DNA from: Nitrososphaera sp.
GTDB taxonomy: Archaea; Thermoproteota; Nitrososphaeria; Nitrososphaerales; Nitrososphaeraceae
DNA length: 64,000 nucleotides
Reading direction: 5' to 3'
Assembly (NCBI GenBank): GCA_029263715.1
Contig: JAJUFP010000001.1
Location: 62,001 to 126,000, forward strand
Part shown: piece by piece, positions 8,509-16,597 of the stretch
How the letters are laid out: each line of letters begins with the position of its first letter
How positions within the stretch are numbered: the first letter of the stretch is position 1
Notes under the pieces: model-generated
Told to the model about the DNA's origin: nothing
What the model saw: the letters and a program-made list of their open reading frames with translations, nothing else
Databases searched by the model: none
Position numbers and translations under genes: made by a program

Positions 8509-9174
8509 TTGGCAGGTGCCAGAAAGGAGAAATTGTATACTCTGTTAATGGTTATTGGAGGGATTCTCTGGTCCCTTGCTTACATTCTCATCATATGGCA
8601 AGGATTCAAAGATAGAACGTATGCCATGCCAATGGCCGCCCTGTATGCAAACATTTCTTGGGAGGCGATATTCTCTTTCCTTCATCCACATTCTCCTCCT
8701 CAGCTTTACATAAACTACGTTTGGTTCTCATTGGATGTTTTGATCGTATTTCAGTTCCTAAAGTTTGGAAGGCCCGAGTTTCCAAAATTCTCGGCCAAAC
8801 AATTCTATTTCGTGTTCTCTTTCGGGCTAGCACTGGCTTTCTTTGCTGTGCTGTTCGTCACCTATGAATTTGAAGATTGGCAAGGCGCGTACGCGGCATT
8901 TGGACAGAACCTGATGATGTCTGTTTTGTTCATAGCCATGTTCCTGAGCCGCGATAGCCTGAGAGGGCAATCATTTAACATCGCCCTTTTGAAAATGCTT
9001 GGAACAGGGGTCAGCAGTCTTGCATTTTACCTCTACCAGCCCATCTCACAAGGGTCTTTTCTTATGCCTTTCCTCTACGTCTCCATATTTGCTTGCGATG
9101 CCGTGTACACCGGCTTGGTATATCAAAAGTACAAGGAACAAAAGATTCCCATCTTCAAGCGTTTAAGAAACTAA
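8509..9174 (+). CDS. Candidate integral-membrane terpene cyclase (Pyr4-like)
   Basis: A 221-residue protein with about seven transmembrane helices, starting at TTG 8509. The segment FKDRTYAMPMAALYANISWE (33-52), then SFLHP, WFSLDVLIVFQFLKFG and the final-helix FACDAVYTGLVY match the pattern I know from the fungal and bacterial Pyr4/PaxB-type transmembrane terpene cyclases. There a Glu in NxxWE (here Glu52) and an Asp in the last helix (here Asp197) are essential acids. This points to protonation-driven cyclization of an isoprenoid. Substrate and even activity are inference; a small unknown gene follows 3 nt downstream. Confidence 0.6.
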   Translation: MAGARKEKLYTLLMVIGGILWSLAYILIIWQGFKDRTYAMPMAALYANISWEAIFSFLHPHSPPQLYINYVWFSLDVLIVFQFLKFGRPEFPKFSAKQFYFVFSFGLALAFFAVLFVTYEFEDWQGAYAAFGQNLMMSVLFIAMFLSRDSLRGQSFNIALLKMLGTGVSSLAFYLYQPISQGSFLMPFLYVSIFACDAVYTGLVYQKYKEQKIPIFKRLRN

Positions 9175-9177
9175 TAT

Positions 9178-9657
9178 GTGCAAAATAAAACAGACGTTCG
9201 TACCTATATAGAGCTCCCGCATCTGCTCTCGTCTTGCCAAGCCGTAAGGCAACTTTGTGTGGTTGTTGCAATATGCGCCAAGTTATTATATTTCGATGTA
9301 CTGTATAGTACATTGGCCAAGGCATTCCCCATCATCTATGACAGGGAACGAGCGAGAAAGGCCTTCGATATCCTGCTTATCACAAGAGAACAGGAGATGA
9401 AGCAACTTGCTGCTGATATAGGCTATCCAGCTGCCGGCGACGGTTGGCAAGAAAAGATACTGCTTTTCTGTCTTGATGTAGACAAATGCTTTCAGGAACT
9501 GTCTCAACCGGAGATGGCGGACCAAGAAATTTACAAATGCATGACTCTTTTGAGAATGATGGCAAGAGACAGACCCCTGGTAGAACTTCAAAAAATCCAA
9601 GATCTGGCATACAACATAGCCAACGATTTCAAATCGTTGTACGAGCAGCAGAGATGA
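9178..9657 (+). CDS. Unknown helical protein downstream of the cyclase-like gene
   Basis: A 159-residue, mostly helical protein with a GTG start at 9178, only 3 nt after the candidate terpene cyclase, so the two are probably cotranscribed. The region 25-45 is hydrophobic (CVVVAICAKLLYFDVLYSTL) and may be buried or weakly membrane-associated. Several cysteines are scattered without CxxC pairing. I do not recognise the family. Confidence 0.5.
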   Translation: MQNKTDVRTYIELPHLLSSCQAVRQLCVVVAICAKLLYFDVLYSTLAKAFPIIYDRERARKAFDILLITREQEMKQLAADIGYPAAGDGWQEKILLFCLDVDKCFQELSQPEMADQEIYKCMTLLRMMARDRPLVELQKIQDLAYNIANDFKSLYEQQR

Positions 9658-9771
9658 ACAGCTAGCTCTCTGAACATAGAAAAGATTCCCCGGGATATCC
9701 CGTTTACAGTATTCGCGGTTGTCTATGCGGGTGCTTAAGGCAAATGATGATCCCGACAAATCACGTCTGTG

Positions 9772-10020
9772 CTACTCTTTGCCGCCCTGCTCTTCAATAA
9801 CTATCAGCGTATTGGTAGAAATTATGTTGGGTATTCTTCTGATGGTAAGGGTAATGACGCTGTTCATGGTCTCCAAGTCTTTTGATCTTACCTTGACAAA
9901 AATGTCGTGTATGCCATACGTTCCTCTAACTTCCATGACATCAGGCACCTTGGCGATTTCACTTATGATGTCATTCTCCGTTCCGCTCCTGCAATGCAGA
10001 AAAACGTAGGCCGTTGGCAT
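9772..10020 (-). CDS. Stand-alone Lrp/AsnC ligand-binding (RAM) domain protein
   Basis: An 82-residue protein consisting only of the regulator-of-amino-acid-metabolism domain: TAYVFLHCRSGTENDIISEI, then VRGTYGIHDIFVKVRSKDLE and a final strand NTLIVIE. It has no helix-turn-helix, so it cannot bind DNA by itself in the Lrp manner. Such proteins may modulate full-length Lrp partners or sense small molecules as oligomers. No regulator gene is adjacent. Confidence 0.85.
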   Translation of the reverse strand: MPTAYVFLHCRSGTENDIISEIAKVPDVMEVRGTYGIHDIFVKVRSKDLETMNSVITLTIRRIPNIISTNTLIVIEEQGGKE

Positions 10021-10207
10021 TTAGAAACTTGTCCATAGTTATTTGCTTTAAACAGTATTTAGCCTTTCGCGGGTTTCCGTTTTTGTTAAATCTCTTAGAA
10101 ATTGTTTTTAATTTTTGCCAGACCATTCGCAGCTTCCTGGTGTTGTTATGGTGCCGTTAACAATTCAGATGGTCCATCTTATTAGAAACTTCCACAATAT
10201 TTTTCAC

Positions 10208-10402
10208 ATGACGGAGTATAAGGGGAGCTGTTACGGATGTGGTGCGGAATTTGCCGTTTCGTCAGACGCACCGGTCCCGCTTTTCAACAGGAAAGGCGAC
10301 ATCCTTGACTGGCCGGTCTATGTGTGTAGTAAGTGTGGCATGGTAAATCGATATGCCAAATTCAGCAGCAAAGGGAACATACTTTTTGCACTTCCAGAAT
10401 AA
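10208..10402 (+). CDS. Small zinc-finger protein with two CxxC pairs
   Basis: A 64-residue protein from ATG 10208. CYGCG near the N-terminus and CSKCG about 37 residues later form a likely zinc-binding pair of knuckles around the segment FNRKGDILDWPVYV. In-frame starts further upstream (ATG 10148 or TTG 10115) would add an N-terminal tail with no recognisable features. Probably a nucleic-acid or protein-binding zinc ribbon. It is convergent to the last gene of the SUF operon. Confidence 0.6.
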   Translation: MTEYKGSCYGCGAEFAVSSDAPVPLFNRKGDILDWPVYVCSKCGMVNRYAKFSSKGNILFALPE

Positions 10403-10428
10403 ACGTCAATTCTGGAGATTTTTGATGA

Positions 10429-10773
10429 TTAGCCGAGATTAGCAGATCTGCATTGCGGACAGAGCTTGGGTTCCTCTGCATCTGCAAACCAGGAGACGAC
10501 GCCGCAGTCCTTGCAAGACCTGGTCACAAGGTCGGTCATTATCTTGTAGTAGCGCGTGTTAAAGTTCTGGGCTATGGGCCGAAGAAAGCCAGAACCTTCC
10601 ATTTCAAGAAGGATGTCTTCAAAGTCCAGCACGTCTAGGTTCATTGGTCTGTACCGGTCCATCTGGTTGAGGTAGCCGAGTATCTCGTCGTTAGAAAACC
10701 TGATGTCGGTGTCGTTGAAATTCTCTGAAATTATCTTCCGTATGTCCTGCCTGTTAACCTTCAGTGTGGACAT
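10429..10773 (-). CDS. Zinc-ribbon protein at the end of the SUF operon
   Basis: A 114-residue protein. Residues 1-75 are helical and resemble a winged-helix-like fold (RQDIRKIISENFNDTDIRFSNDEILGYL...). The C-terminus carries a four-cysteine zinc ribbon (CKDCG ... CPQC, about 87-107). It starts 3 nt after the sufU stop codon, so it is cotranscribed with the iron-sulfur genes. Its role there is not known; a regulatory or scaffold-associated function fits the position, but this is inference. Confidence 0.65.
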   Translation of the reverse strand: MSTLKVNRQDIRKIISENFNDTDIRFSNDEILGYLNQMDRYRPMNLDVLDFEDILLEMEGSGFLRPIAQNFNTRYYKIMTDLVTRSCKDCGVVSWFADAEEPKLCPQCRSANLG

Positions 10774-10776
10774 GCC

Positions 10777-11205
10777 CTAAAGTGCTCTAGAGTCTTCTGC
10801 CAGCTTTTTGGCAGAGGTCGGATCTCTGTCGGCGTAGTACTTGACCATGCCCAGCTTGAGCACCTTTAACGACAGCAATGCACACTTGATCCTTGCCGGA
10901 CCCAGGTTTGTCAGGCCGATGTTTTCCAGTATGTCGTCCTTGGTCAGGTCCTTTACCGACGTCAGCTGCTTGTTCATCACCATCTCTGTGAGCATGGACG
11001 CGCTGGCCTGGCTTATGGCGCAGCCCCTTCCCTCAAACTTGATGTCCCTTATCTTGTCGTCTTCGATCTTCATGTGGATGTCGATCTCGTCGCCGCACAG
11101 CGGGTTGCTATCGTGTATGCTGACATCCGCGTTTGGCATCTTGCCCTTGTTTCTGGGGTTCCTGTAGTGATCGAGGATTATCTCCCGGTAAATGTCATCG
11201 CTCAA
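10777..11205 (-). CDS. sufU: SufU/IscU-type iron-sulfur scaffold
   Basis: A 142-residue protein of the IscU/SufU family. It opens with YREIILDHYRNPRNKG and has conserved cysteines in NPLCGDEID (Cys37), FEGRGCAISQASAS (Cys62) and ARIKCALLS (Cys about 108), the residues that hold a nascent cluster or zinc and receive sulfur from the cysteine desulfurase. It overlaps sufS by 4 nt, so the desulfurase and its sulfur acceptor are translationally coupled. Gram-positive SufU acts as zinc-dependent sulfur acceptor; which role applies here cannot be told. Confidence 0.95.
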   Translation of the reverse strand: MSDDIYREIILDHYRNPRNKGKMPNADVSIHDSNPLCGDEIDIHMKIEDDKIRDIKFEGRGCAISQASASMLTEMVMNKQLTSVKDLTKDDILENIGLTNLGPARIKCALLSLKVLKLGMVKYYADRDPTSAKKLAEDSRAL

Positions 11206-12449
11206 ATCTTGAACAGCCTCCTTGCCTCGTCCAGTGCACCAATCAATGCGTCGACCTCCTCTTTTGTGTTGTAAATATAAAAACTTGCCCTTGAAGTTGC
11301 GGCAACATCAAGGCGCTCCATCAGCACCTGGGCACAGTGATGGCCGGACCTGATGGCGATGCCGTGATCGTTCATTATGGTCGCCAGGTCGTGGGGGTGT
11401 ATATCACCGATGTTAAAGGACACCACGCCGCCCCTGTCCATGGGGTTTGGAGGGCCGTATATCGTTACCCCCTTTACGCCGCCTATCCTGTCCAGCGCGT
11501 ACCTGGTGATATCGATTTCATGATCCCGCACCCTGTCCATGCCGATGTTGTTCAGGTAATCTATTGCGGCCGCAAAGCCAATGACGTCTGCAATGTTTGG
11601 AGTGCCGCCCTCAAACTTGTACGGAAGATCGTTGTACCTTGTCTCGTACTTGTGGACTTCTTTTATCATGTCGCCTCCACCTATGAACGGCGGCATGTTT
11701 TCCAGTATCTCGCGTTTTACGTAAAGTATGCCCACGCCGGTTGGGCCAAGCATCTTGTGGGCTGAAAAAGCCAGAAAATCGCAGTCCATCTTCTGGACGT
11801 CTACCGGCATGTGGGGGACTGACTGCGCGCCGTCTATAAGGACGGGTATTCCTCTTTCATGGGACATCTTGATTATGTCGTTGACCGGAGTGATGGTGCC
11901 AAGGACGTTTGACATCTGGCTTACAGAAACGAGTTTAACCTTCTTGCTGTCAAGGTGCTTCTGGTACTGATCCATCTTCAGGTAGCCGCTATCGTCGACG
12001 CCGATGTACTCTAGCTTGGCGCCCTTCTCCTGGGTCAGGATCTGCCATGGCACGATGTTGCTGTGATGCTCTATCTCCGTGATGACTATTTTGTCGCCCT
12101 TGCCGATGTTCGCACGGCCCCAGGCATATGCGACCAGGTTGATGGCTTCAGTTGTGTTGCGGGTGAATACGATCTCGTCGGTAGACCGCGCGTTGATGAA
12201 CTTGGCAACCTTTTGCCTAGTACTTTCGTACGCTGCCGTGGCCTCCTCTGCCAGCTGGTGGACGGCCCGGTGTATGTTGGAGTTGTAATTCATGTAATAA
12301 TCGTGGATGGCGTTAATGACTGCCAGCGGTTTTTGAGTCGTTGCCGCATTGTCCAAGTAGATGAGTGGCTTGCCGCTATCCAGCTGCCGCTTGAGTATGG
12401 GGAAATCCTTCCTAATTTTTTTAACGTTGAGAAGACCCTTCTGCATCAT
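11202..12449 (-). CDS. sufS: Cysteine desulfurase SufS
   Basis: A 415-residue PLP enzyme that releases sulfur from cysteine for cluster assembly. Visible family marks are YLDNAATTQKP near the N-terminus, HRAVHQLAEEAT, the PLP-lysine region SAHKMLGPTG (about 229-238), and the active-site Cys in RSGHHCAQ (about 371-378), in the short loop typical of group II (SufS) enzymes. It sits between the Rieske gene (2 nt upstream) and sufU (4-nt overlap), in a single tight operon. Confidence 0.97.
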   Translation of the reverse strand: MMQKGLLNVKKIRKDFPILKRQLDSGKPLIYLDNAATTQKPLAVINAIHDYYMNYNSNIHRAVHQLAEEATAAYESTRQKVAKFINARSTDEIVFTRNTTEAINLVAYAWGRANIGKGDKIVITEIEHHSNIVPWQILTQEKGAKLEYIGVDDSGYLKMDQYQKHLDSKKVKLVSVSQMSNVLGTITPVNDIIKMSHERGIPVLIDGAQSVPHMPVDVQKMDCDFLAFSAHKMLGPTGVGILYVKREILENMPPFIGGGDMIKEVHKYETRYNDLPYKFEGGTPNIADVIGFAAAIDYLNNIGMDRVRDHEIDITRYALDRIGGVKGVTIYGPPNPMDRGGVVSFNIGDIHPHDLATIMNDHGIAIRSGHHCAQVLMERLDVAATSRASFYIYNTKEEVDALIGALDEARRLFKI

Positions 12450-12451
12450 AA

Positions 12452-12772
12452 TTAATCTAACTTGATATAAATTCCGTTGTCCTGTATTTTAACCTTGTAA
12501 GTTTTAACCGGCACGGTAGCCGGCAGGTTTTGTGGAACGCCGTCTTCAAGCTTGAATATCGATAGATGCAGCGGGCAGGTGACCGTCTTTTCATCTTCGT
12601 TTAGAAATCCTGTTGACAGGTCTGCATCTGCGTGGGTGCATATCCTATCGGTTGCAAAAACCTGGTTTCCTGCCTTAGCTATCAGTATCTTCTTGCCATC
12701 ATGATCAAAGTCCAGCATATCCCCACTTTTCAAGGATTTGGCATCGCATACCCTTACCCAGTTTTCCGGCAT
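12452..12772 (-). CDS. Rieske [2Fe-2S] ferredoxin-like protein
   Basis: A 106-residue soluble protein with both Rieske motifs: CTHADADL (CxH, about 45-52) and CPLHLSIF (CxxH, about 66-73), giving the two-Cys, two-His ligand set of a [2Fe-2S] cluster. It resembles the ferredoxin components of dioxygenases and the NirD family rather than membrane Rieske proteins. Placed between sufD and sufS with gaps of 6 and 2 nt, it probably supplies electrons to, or is a test client of, cluster assembly. The role is inferred. Confidence 0.93.
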   Translation of the reverse strand: MPENWVRVCDAKSLKSGDMLDFDHDGKKILIAKAGNQVFATDRICTHADADLSTGFLNEDEKTVTCPLHLSIFKLEDGVPQNLPATVPVKTYKVKIQDNGIYIKLD

Positions 12773-12778
12773 AGCAGA

Positions 12779-14191
12779 CTACCTGTACTTGTAATGCTTT
12801 TCAAACAGGTCCTGCGTCTCGCGGTACCTGGATTTCTCTACTTCAAGTATCTGCTCCATCGCCTCGTCGGTCTTGAGCATGAGCGACCTGCCCTGCCACT
12901 TGTTCTCGATGAGGTAGTTGATCCACGCCCTGATGGTGGGGCCCATCTTCCTTGAAAGCGGTTCAAGGAAACCGGAAACTATCTCGCGCTTGGCGCCCTC
13001 CCTGCTTAAGCCCCTCGTGGTGAGGTAAAAGATCTGGTTCTCGTCCATCTGGGCCACCGAAGCCGAATGTGTGGCCCTGACCTCGTTGGTCTCGATCTCA
13101 AGGCCAGGGATGGAGTCTGATTTGGCCCCCCTGTCCAAGAGTATGGCATGGCCTGCCAGGTAGGACTCGGTTCCCTTGCCGTCCTTGCTTATCTTGATCA
13201 TGCCTTTAAACAGAGACTTTGACGTGTCTTTGAGAACCGACTTGACCTGCACCTTGCCTCTTGAAAACTGGCCGTTGTGGATAAGGTTGGAAGTAATATC
13301 AAACGACTGGTTGTCGTCGCCAAAGACGATCTCCACGTCCTCGCCGGTTGCTCCTTGTCCCTTCATTATGCTGTCTGTCTTGTACCGCGACAGCAACCCG
13401 CCGAACAGTCCGACGTACCATGACATCTTGGCGTCCCTTTCCACAAACGCCTTCCTGTTTGAAACGCAGACCGCGTTGCCGGCCATCGCCTGTAATGTGA
13501 CTGTCTCCAGGTGCGCGTTGGGCCTGACCCATGTCTCGATAAGTTCAAAGTGCGCCTGCTGCACTTCTGGCCTGGCTGTGGCCGGCGAGTAAACCTCCTG
13601 GACTATGGTGGCCTTGGATCCGGTCTCTGCGACAAAGATGTTCCTTGATACTGCAGAAGACCCATCGTCAGCAAGGGAGTTGATTATCCTTATGGGTTCC
13701 TCTACAACCACGTTGCGCGGGATGTGGACAAAAACTCCTGACTGGAAGGCAGCGGACTCGAAGGCAAGGAACTTGTCGTCGTAATTGAGCATGTTTGCTT
13801 CCATGTGGGATTTGATGATGTCGCCGTACTTTGAGATGGCGTCTTTGATGCCGGTTACGATCACACCCTGACTGGCATGGGTCTGCTGGAGAAACACCCT
13901 GCTTGCGTCGGACCCTATCTGAAGCATGCCGGTCTCCTTTTCCAGCTCTTCAAGCCTGTCTGACAGGTCTTTGCTAACCTGCTGGCTGGCTGCTTCCAGC
14001 GAAAAATGGACGTTCTGCGGCTTGATCTTGTTTACGTCGGAATACTTTGAATAAAGCGGAGATACCTCTGATGGCAGCGCCATGAACCTGGAAAATGCCT
14101 GCCTTCGGGCGTCTGTAAGCCATGATGGCTCGTTAACAGCGATAGAACCGACTTGGCTGTCGGTTATGGCTGCTAGTGTTGTTGTCGACAT
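12779..14191 (-). CDS. sufD: SufD-type FeS assembly protein
   Basis: A 470-residue member of the SufB/SufD beta-helix family. The C-terminal core reads RATHSASVAQMDENQIFYLT and RGLSREGAKREIVSGFLEP, equivalent to the SufB region but lacking its cysteine-rich features. SufD partners with SufB and the ATPase SufC in a scaffold complex. It lies 30 nt downstream of sufB. Note that sufC is not found anywhere in the window, so the ATPase must be encoded elsewhere if the complex is complete. Confidence 0.95.
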   Translation of the reverse strand: MSTTTLAAITDSQVGSIAVNEPSWLTDARRQAFSRFMALPSEVSPLYSKYSDVNKIKPQNVHFSLEAASQQVSKDLSDRLEELEKETGMLQIGSDASRVFLQQTHASQGVIVTGIKDAISKYGDIIKSHMEANMLNYDDKFLAFESAAFQSGVFVHIPRNVVVEEPIRIINSLADDGSSAVSRNIFVAETGSKATIVQEVYSPATARPEVQQAHFELIETWVRPNAHLETVTLQAMAGNAVCVSNRKAFVERDAKMSWYVGLFGGLLSRYKTDSIMKGQGATGEDVEIVFGDDNQSFDITSNLIHNGQFSRGKVQVKSVLKDTSKSLFKGMIKISKDGKGTESYLAGHAILLDRGAKSDSIPGLEIETNEVRATHSASVAQMDENQIFYLTTRGLSREGAKREIVSGFLEPLSRKMGPTIRAWINYLIENKWQGRSLMLKTDEAMEQILEVEKSRYRETQDLFEKHYKYR

Positions 14192-14221
14192 GCTTGATTC
14201 ACCAAAAAATCCGGGTTTTGT

Positions 14222-15622
14222 CTAGCCGACAGAACCTTCCATCTCGAGCTTGACGAGCCTGTTAAGCTCGACGGCGTATTCCATCGGGAGTTCTTTTGTG
14301 AACGGTTCTATGAATCCGCCGACTATCATGGACAGAGCATCGGACTCGGAGTAGCCCCTTGACATGAGGTAAAAGATCTGGTCTTCGCCTATCTTGCCGA
14401 CCGTTGCCTCGTGGGTGATGGTGGCGTCATCCTCGTTTACCTCGATGTACGGGTACGTGTCTGTTCTGGATATCTCGTCAAGCAAGAGCGCGTCGCATCG
14501 GACGTTGGACTTGACGCCGGTGGCGCCCTTTGCCACATGCAATAGGCCTCTGTATGTGGTCCTGCCGGATTCCTTGCTGACGGACTTGCTGGTGATCCTA
14601 GAAGTGGTGTTTGGCGCCAGGTGCACTGCTTTGGCTCCGGCATCCTGGTGCTGGTCCTTGCCAGCAAAGGCAACGGAGACAACCTCGGCATGGGCTCCCT
14701 TGCCCAGCATGTATACGCCAGGGTACTTCATGGTCAGCCTGCTTCCTATGTTGCCGTCGATCCACTCGACCTTGGCGTTTTCGTAGGCGTACGCCCTCTT
14801 TGTGACAAGGTTGTACACGTCCTTGCTCCAGTTCTGGATGGTTGTATAGCGGATCTTGGCGCCCTTCTTGGCGATGAGTTCCACGACTGCGGAATGAAGC
14901 GATTCAGTCGAGTACACCGGGGCAGTGCAGCCTTCGATGTAGTGAACTTCGGCGTTTTCATCAGCAATGATAAGCGTTCTTTCAAACTGGCCGATGTTCT
15001 CCGCATTGATCCTGAAATACGCCTGCAGCGGAAGGTCCACCTTCACGTTGGGCGGGATATAGATGAACGAGCCGCCGGACCAGACCGCGCTGTTCAGTGC
15101 GGCAAACTTGTTGTCCTCTGGCGGGATGACCTTTCCGAAATGCTTCTTGACAATCTCGGGGTACTCCTTGACCGCGGTATCGGTATCGACAAAAATGACG
15201 CCCTTCTTTGCCAGGTCTTCTCTGAGGTTGTGGTACACCACCTCAGACTCGTACTGGGCGCCTACCCCTGCCAGGAACTTTCTTTCGGCCTCCGGGATGC
15301 CCAGCTTCTCAAAGGTGTTTCTGACCGAGTCCGGGACATCATCCCAGCTCTTGCTCTGCTTTTCGGCAGCCTTGGCATAGTAGTATATGTTCTGAAAATC
15401 GATCTTGGACAGATCGCCACCCCATTCTGGCATGGGCTTGCTCATAAAGACCTCGTAAGACCTGATCCTAAAGTCCCTCATCCAGTCTGGCTCGCCTTTC
15501 ATTTTGCTGATCTCTTCGACCGTGCCCTTGGAAAGGCCCTTCTTGCTAAGGTAAACGTAAATCTCTGTAGGGTCCTTAAAGTCATACTTGCTATAATCCA
15601 TATTCAGGTCTTCTGCAGTCAT
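14222..15622 (-). CDS. sufB: SufB FeS scaffold protein
   Basis: A 466-residue protein with the SufB marks [34 protein letters not shown] (conserved Cys near 235), [19 protein letters not shown] and the C-terminal [17 protein letters not shown]. SufB is the main cluster-assembling subunit of the SufBCD complex. It is the first gene of a six-gene operon (sufB, sufD, Rieske, sufS, sufU, zinc ribbon). A strong TATA box (15647-15660) 26 nt before the ATG indicates a leaderless transcript. Confidence 0.97.
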   Translation of the reverse strand: MTAEDLNMDYSKYDFKDPTEIYVYLSKKGLSKGTVEEISKMKGEPDWMRDFRIRSYEVFMSKPMPEWGGDLSKIDFQNIYYYAKAAEKQSKSWDDVPDSVRNTFEKLGIPEAERKFLAGVGAQYESEVVYHNLREDLAKKGVIFVDTDTAVKEYPEIVKKHFGKVIPPEDNKFAALNSAVWSGGSFIYIPPNVKVDLPLQAYFRINAENIGQFERTLIIADENAEVHYIEGCTAPVYSTESLHSAVVELIAKKGAKIRYTTIQNWSKDVYNLVTKRAYAYENAKVEWIDGNIGSRLTMKYPGVYMLGKGAHAEVVSVAFAGKDQHQDAGAKAVHLAPNTTSRITSKSVSKESGRTTYRGLLHVAKGATGVKSNVRCDALLLDEISRTDTYPYIEVNEDDATITHEATVGKIGEDQIFYLMSRGYSESDALSMIVGGFIEPFTKELPMEYAVELNRLVKLEMEGSVG

Positions 15623-15646
15623 GATACAAGGTATAACGCTGTTATG

Positions 15647-15660
15647 TTTTATATATATTT
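15647..15660 (-). promoter_or_regulatory. TATA box of the SUF operon
   Basis: The minus strand reads AAATATATATAAAA about 26 nt before the sufB ATG, which predicts transcription beginning at or next to the start codon. There is no Shine-Dalgarno sequence in the short leader. Confidence 0.75.
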
Positions 15661-15697
15661 TCCACCAACTTTGGGTGGATTTAAGAATTTGTACAAC

Positions 15698-16087
15698 CTA
15701 ATTCGTTATTCGTCCATCATTCTTGGACGAATTTTTCAGCTCCAGCGCGCCCTTTCTCACCAAAGTCTGCACGTCCGATGGCAGGTCGTCCATCTTTATC
15801 TGGCCTGTTTTCAGCATCTCAAGGACCTCCCTTACGGTGCTTGAATTATCGTGGTTAACGGAAACCCTGAACTCAAGTATGTTCTGGGCTGTCTTTGCCC
15901 CAGACACCCACAGGAGCTCTTCGATTCTTGCCTTGTTTATGGCCAGCTTTTCAGAGTACTGCCTGAAGGCCTCGTCGTTGTGTTCCTGTATTGCCTTTGT
16001 CGCCATCTTGGCCAGCAGGCTGGACTGGCCTTCCAGCAGGTCTATCCTCAGCCGGATGTCTTTTTCAGCGCGCAAACACTGAAACAC
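15698..16087 (-). CDS. Helical protein of unknown function
   Basis: A 129-residue, mostly alpha-helical protein with likely coiled-coil stretches (about 5-55) and a charged tail rich in Asn, Ser and Lys. The GTG start lies 14 nt after the stop of the Nudix gene, so the two probably share a transcript. The segment STVREVLEMLKTGQIKMDDLP looks like a short protein-binding helix hairpin. No cysteines or enzymatic motif were recognised. Confidence 0.55.
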   Translation of the reverse strand: MFQCLRAEKDIRLRIDLLEGQSSLLAKMATKAIQEHNDEAFRQYSEKLAINKARIEELLWVSGAKTAQNILEFRVSVNHDNSSTVREVLEMLKTGQIKMDDLPSDVQTLVRKGALELKNSSKNDGRITN

Positions 16088-16101
16088 CGCAGAATGGGGC
16101 T

Positions 16102-16560
16102 TTATTCATTTTGATGCCTGCGCTTTGTAGACCAAAATGTGCCGCCAGAACCTCTCCAGCGCCGGTAATCCTGCAGTATCTGGTAATGGTCAAAGGCAAG
16201 TTCGCTCTTTATTTTTTCAACGTCTGCGATATCTATCCATTCTATGCTGGCTGCGTCGTCTGCCGCCTTGGCATCGTGACTGATGATGATTCCAATGAAC
16301 ACGACCGTCATCACGTGCTTTCGTGGGTCCCGTTTTGGATCGGAATAAACGCCAAGTATCTCGATGGGCTCAATTTCAAGGGATGTCTCTTCCATTATCT
16401 CCCTTTTGGCGGCATCCTCCACCGTCTCACCTTCATTGACAAAGCCTCCCGGCAGGGCAAGGCGGTTGGCAAAGGGCTCCTTCTTCCTTCTTACCATCAG
16501 GACCTTGGGGCCGTTCTGCATTATGACATCGACGGTGGGCGCAGGGTTGCGGTAGCTCAT
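16102..16560 (-). CDS. Nudix hydrolase (ADP-ribose pyrophosphatase-like)
   Basis: A 152-residue protein with a complete Nudix box at 38-60, GGFVNEGETVEDAAKREIME followed by E and T, matching GX5EX7REUXEEXGU. The proximal NRLALPGGFV and the distal insert with SDPKRDPRKHVMTVVF are typical of ADP-ribose or nucleoside-diphosphate-sugar hydrolases. It probably clears toxic or signalling nucleotides. Located 37 nt upstream of it, on the same strand, is the radical SAM gene. Confidence 0.9.
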   Translation of the reverse strand: MSYRNPAPTVDVIMQNGPKVLMVRRKKEPFANRLALPGGFVNEGETVEDAAKREIMEETSLEIEPIEILGVYSDPKRDPRKHVMTVVFIGIIISHDAKAADDAASIEWIDIADVEKIKSELAFDHYQILQDYRRWRGSGGTFWSTKRRHQNE

Positions 16561-16597
16561 ACACAGATGTCTGATGGAAATTGGGTATTAACGGTTC

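Noticed and set aside
14621-15844. A 407-codon plus-strand open frame antisense to sufB.
   Set aside because: It shadows a strongly conserved gene, has a composition typical of antisense frames and no family similarity. The sufB reading explains the sequence completely.
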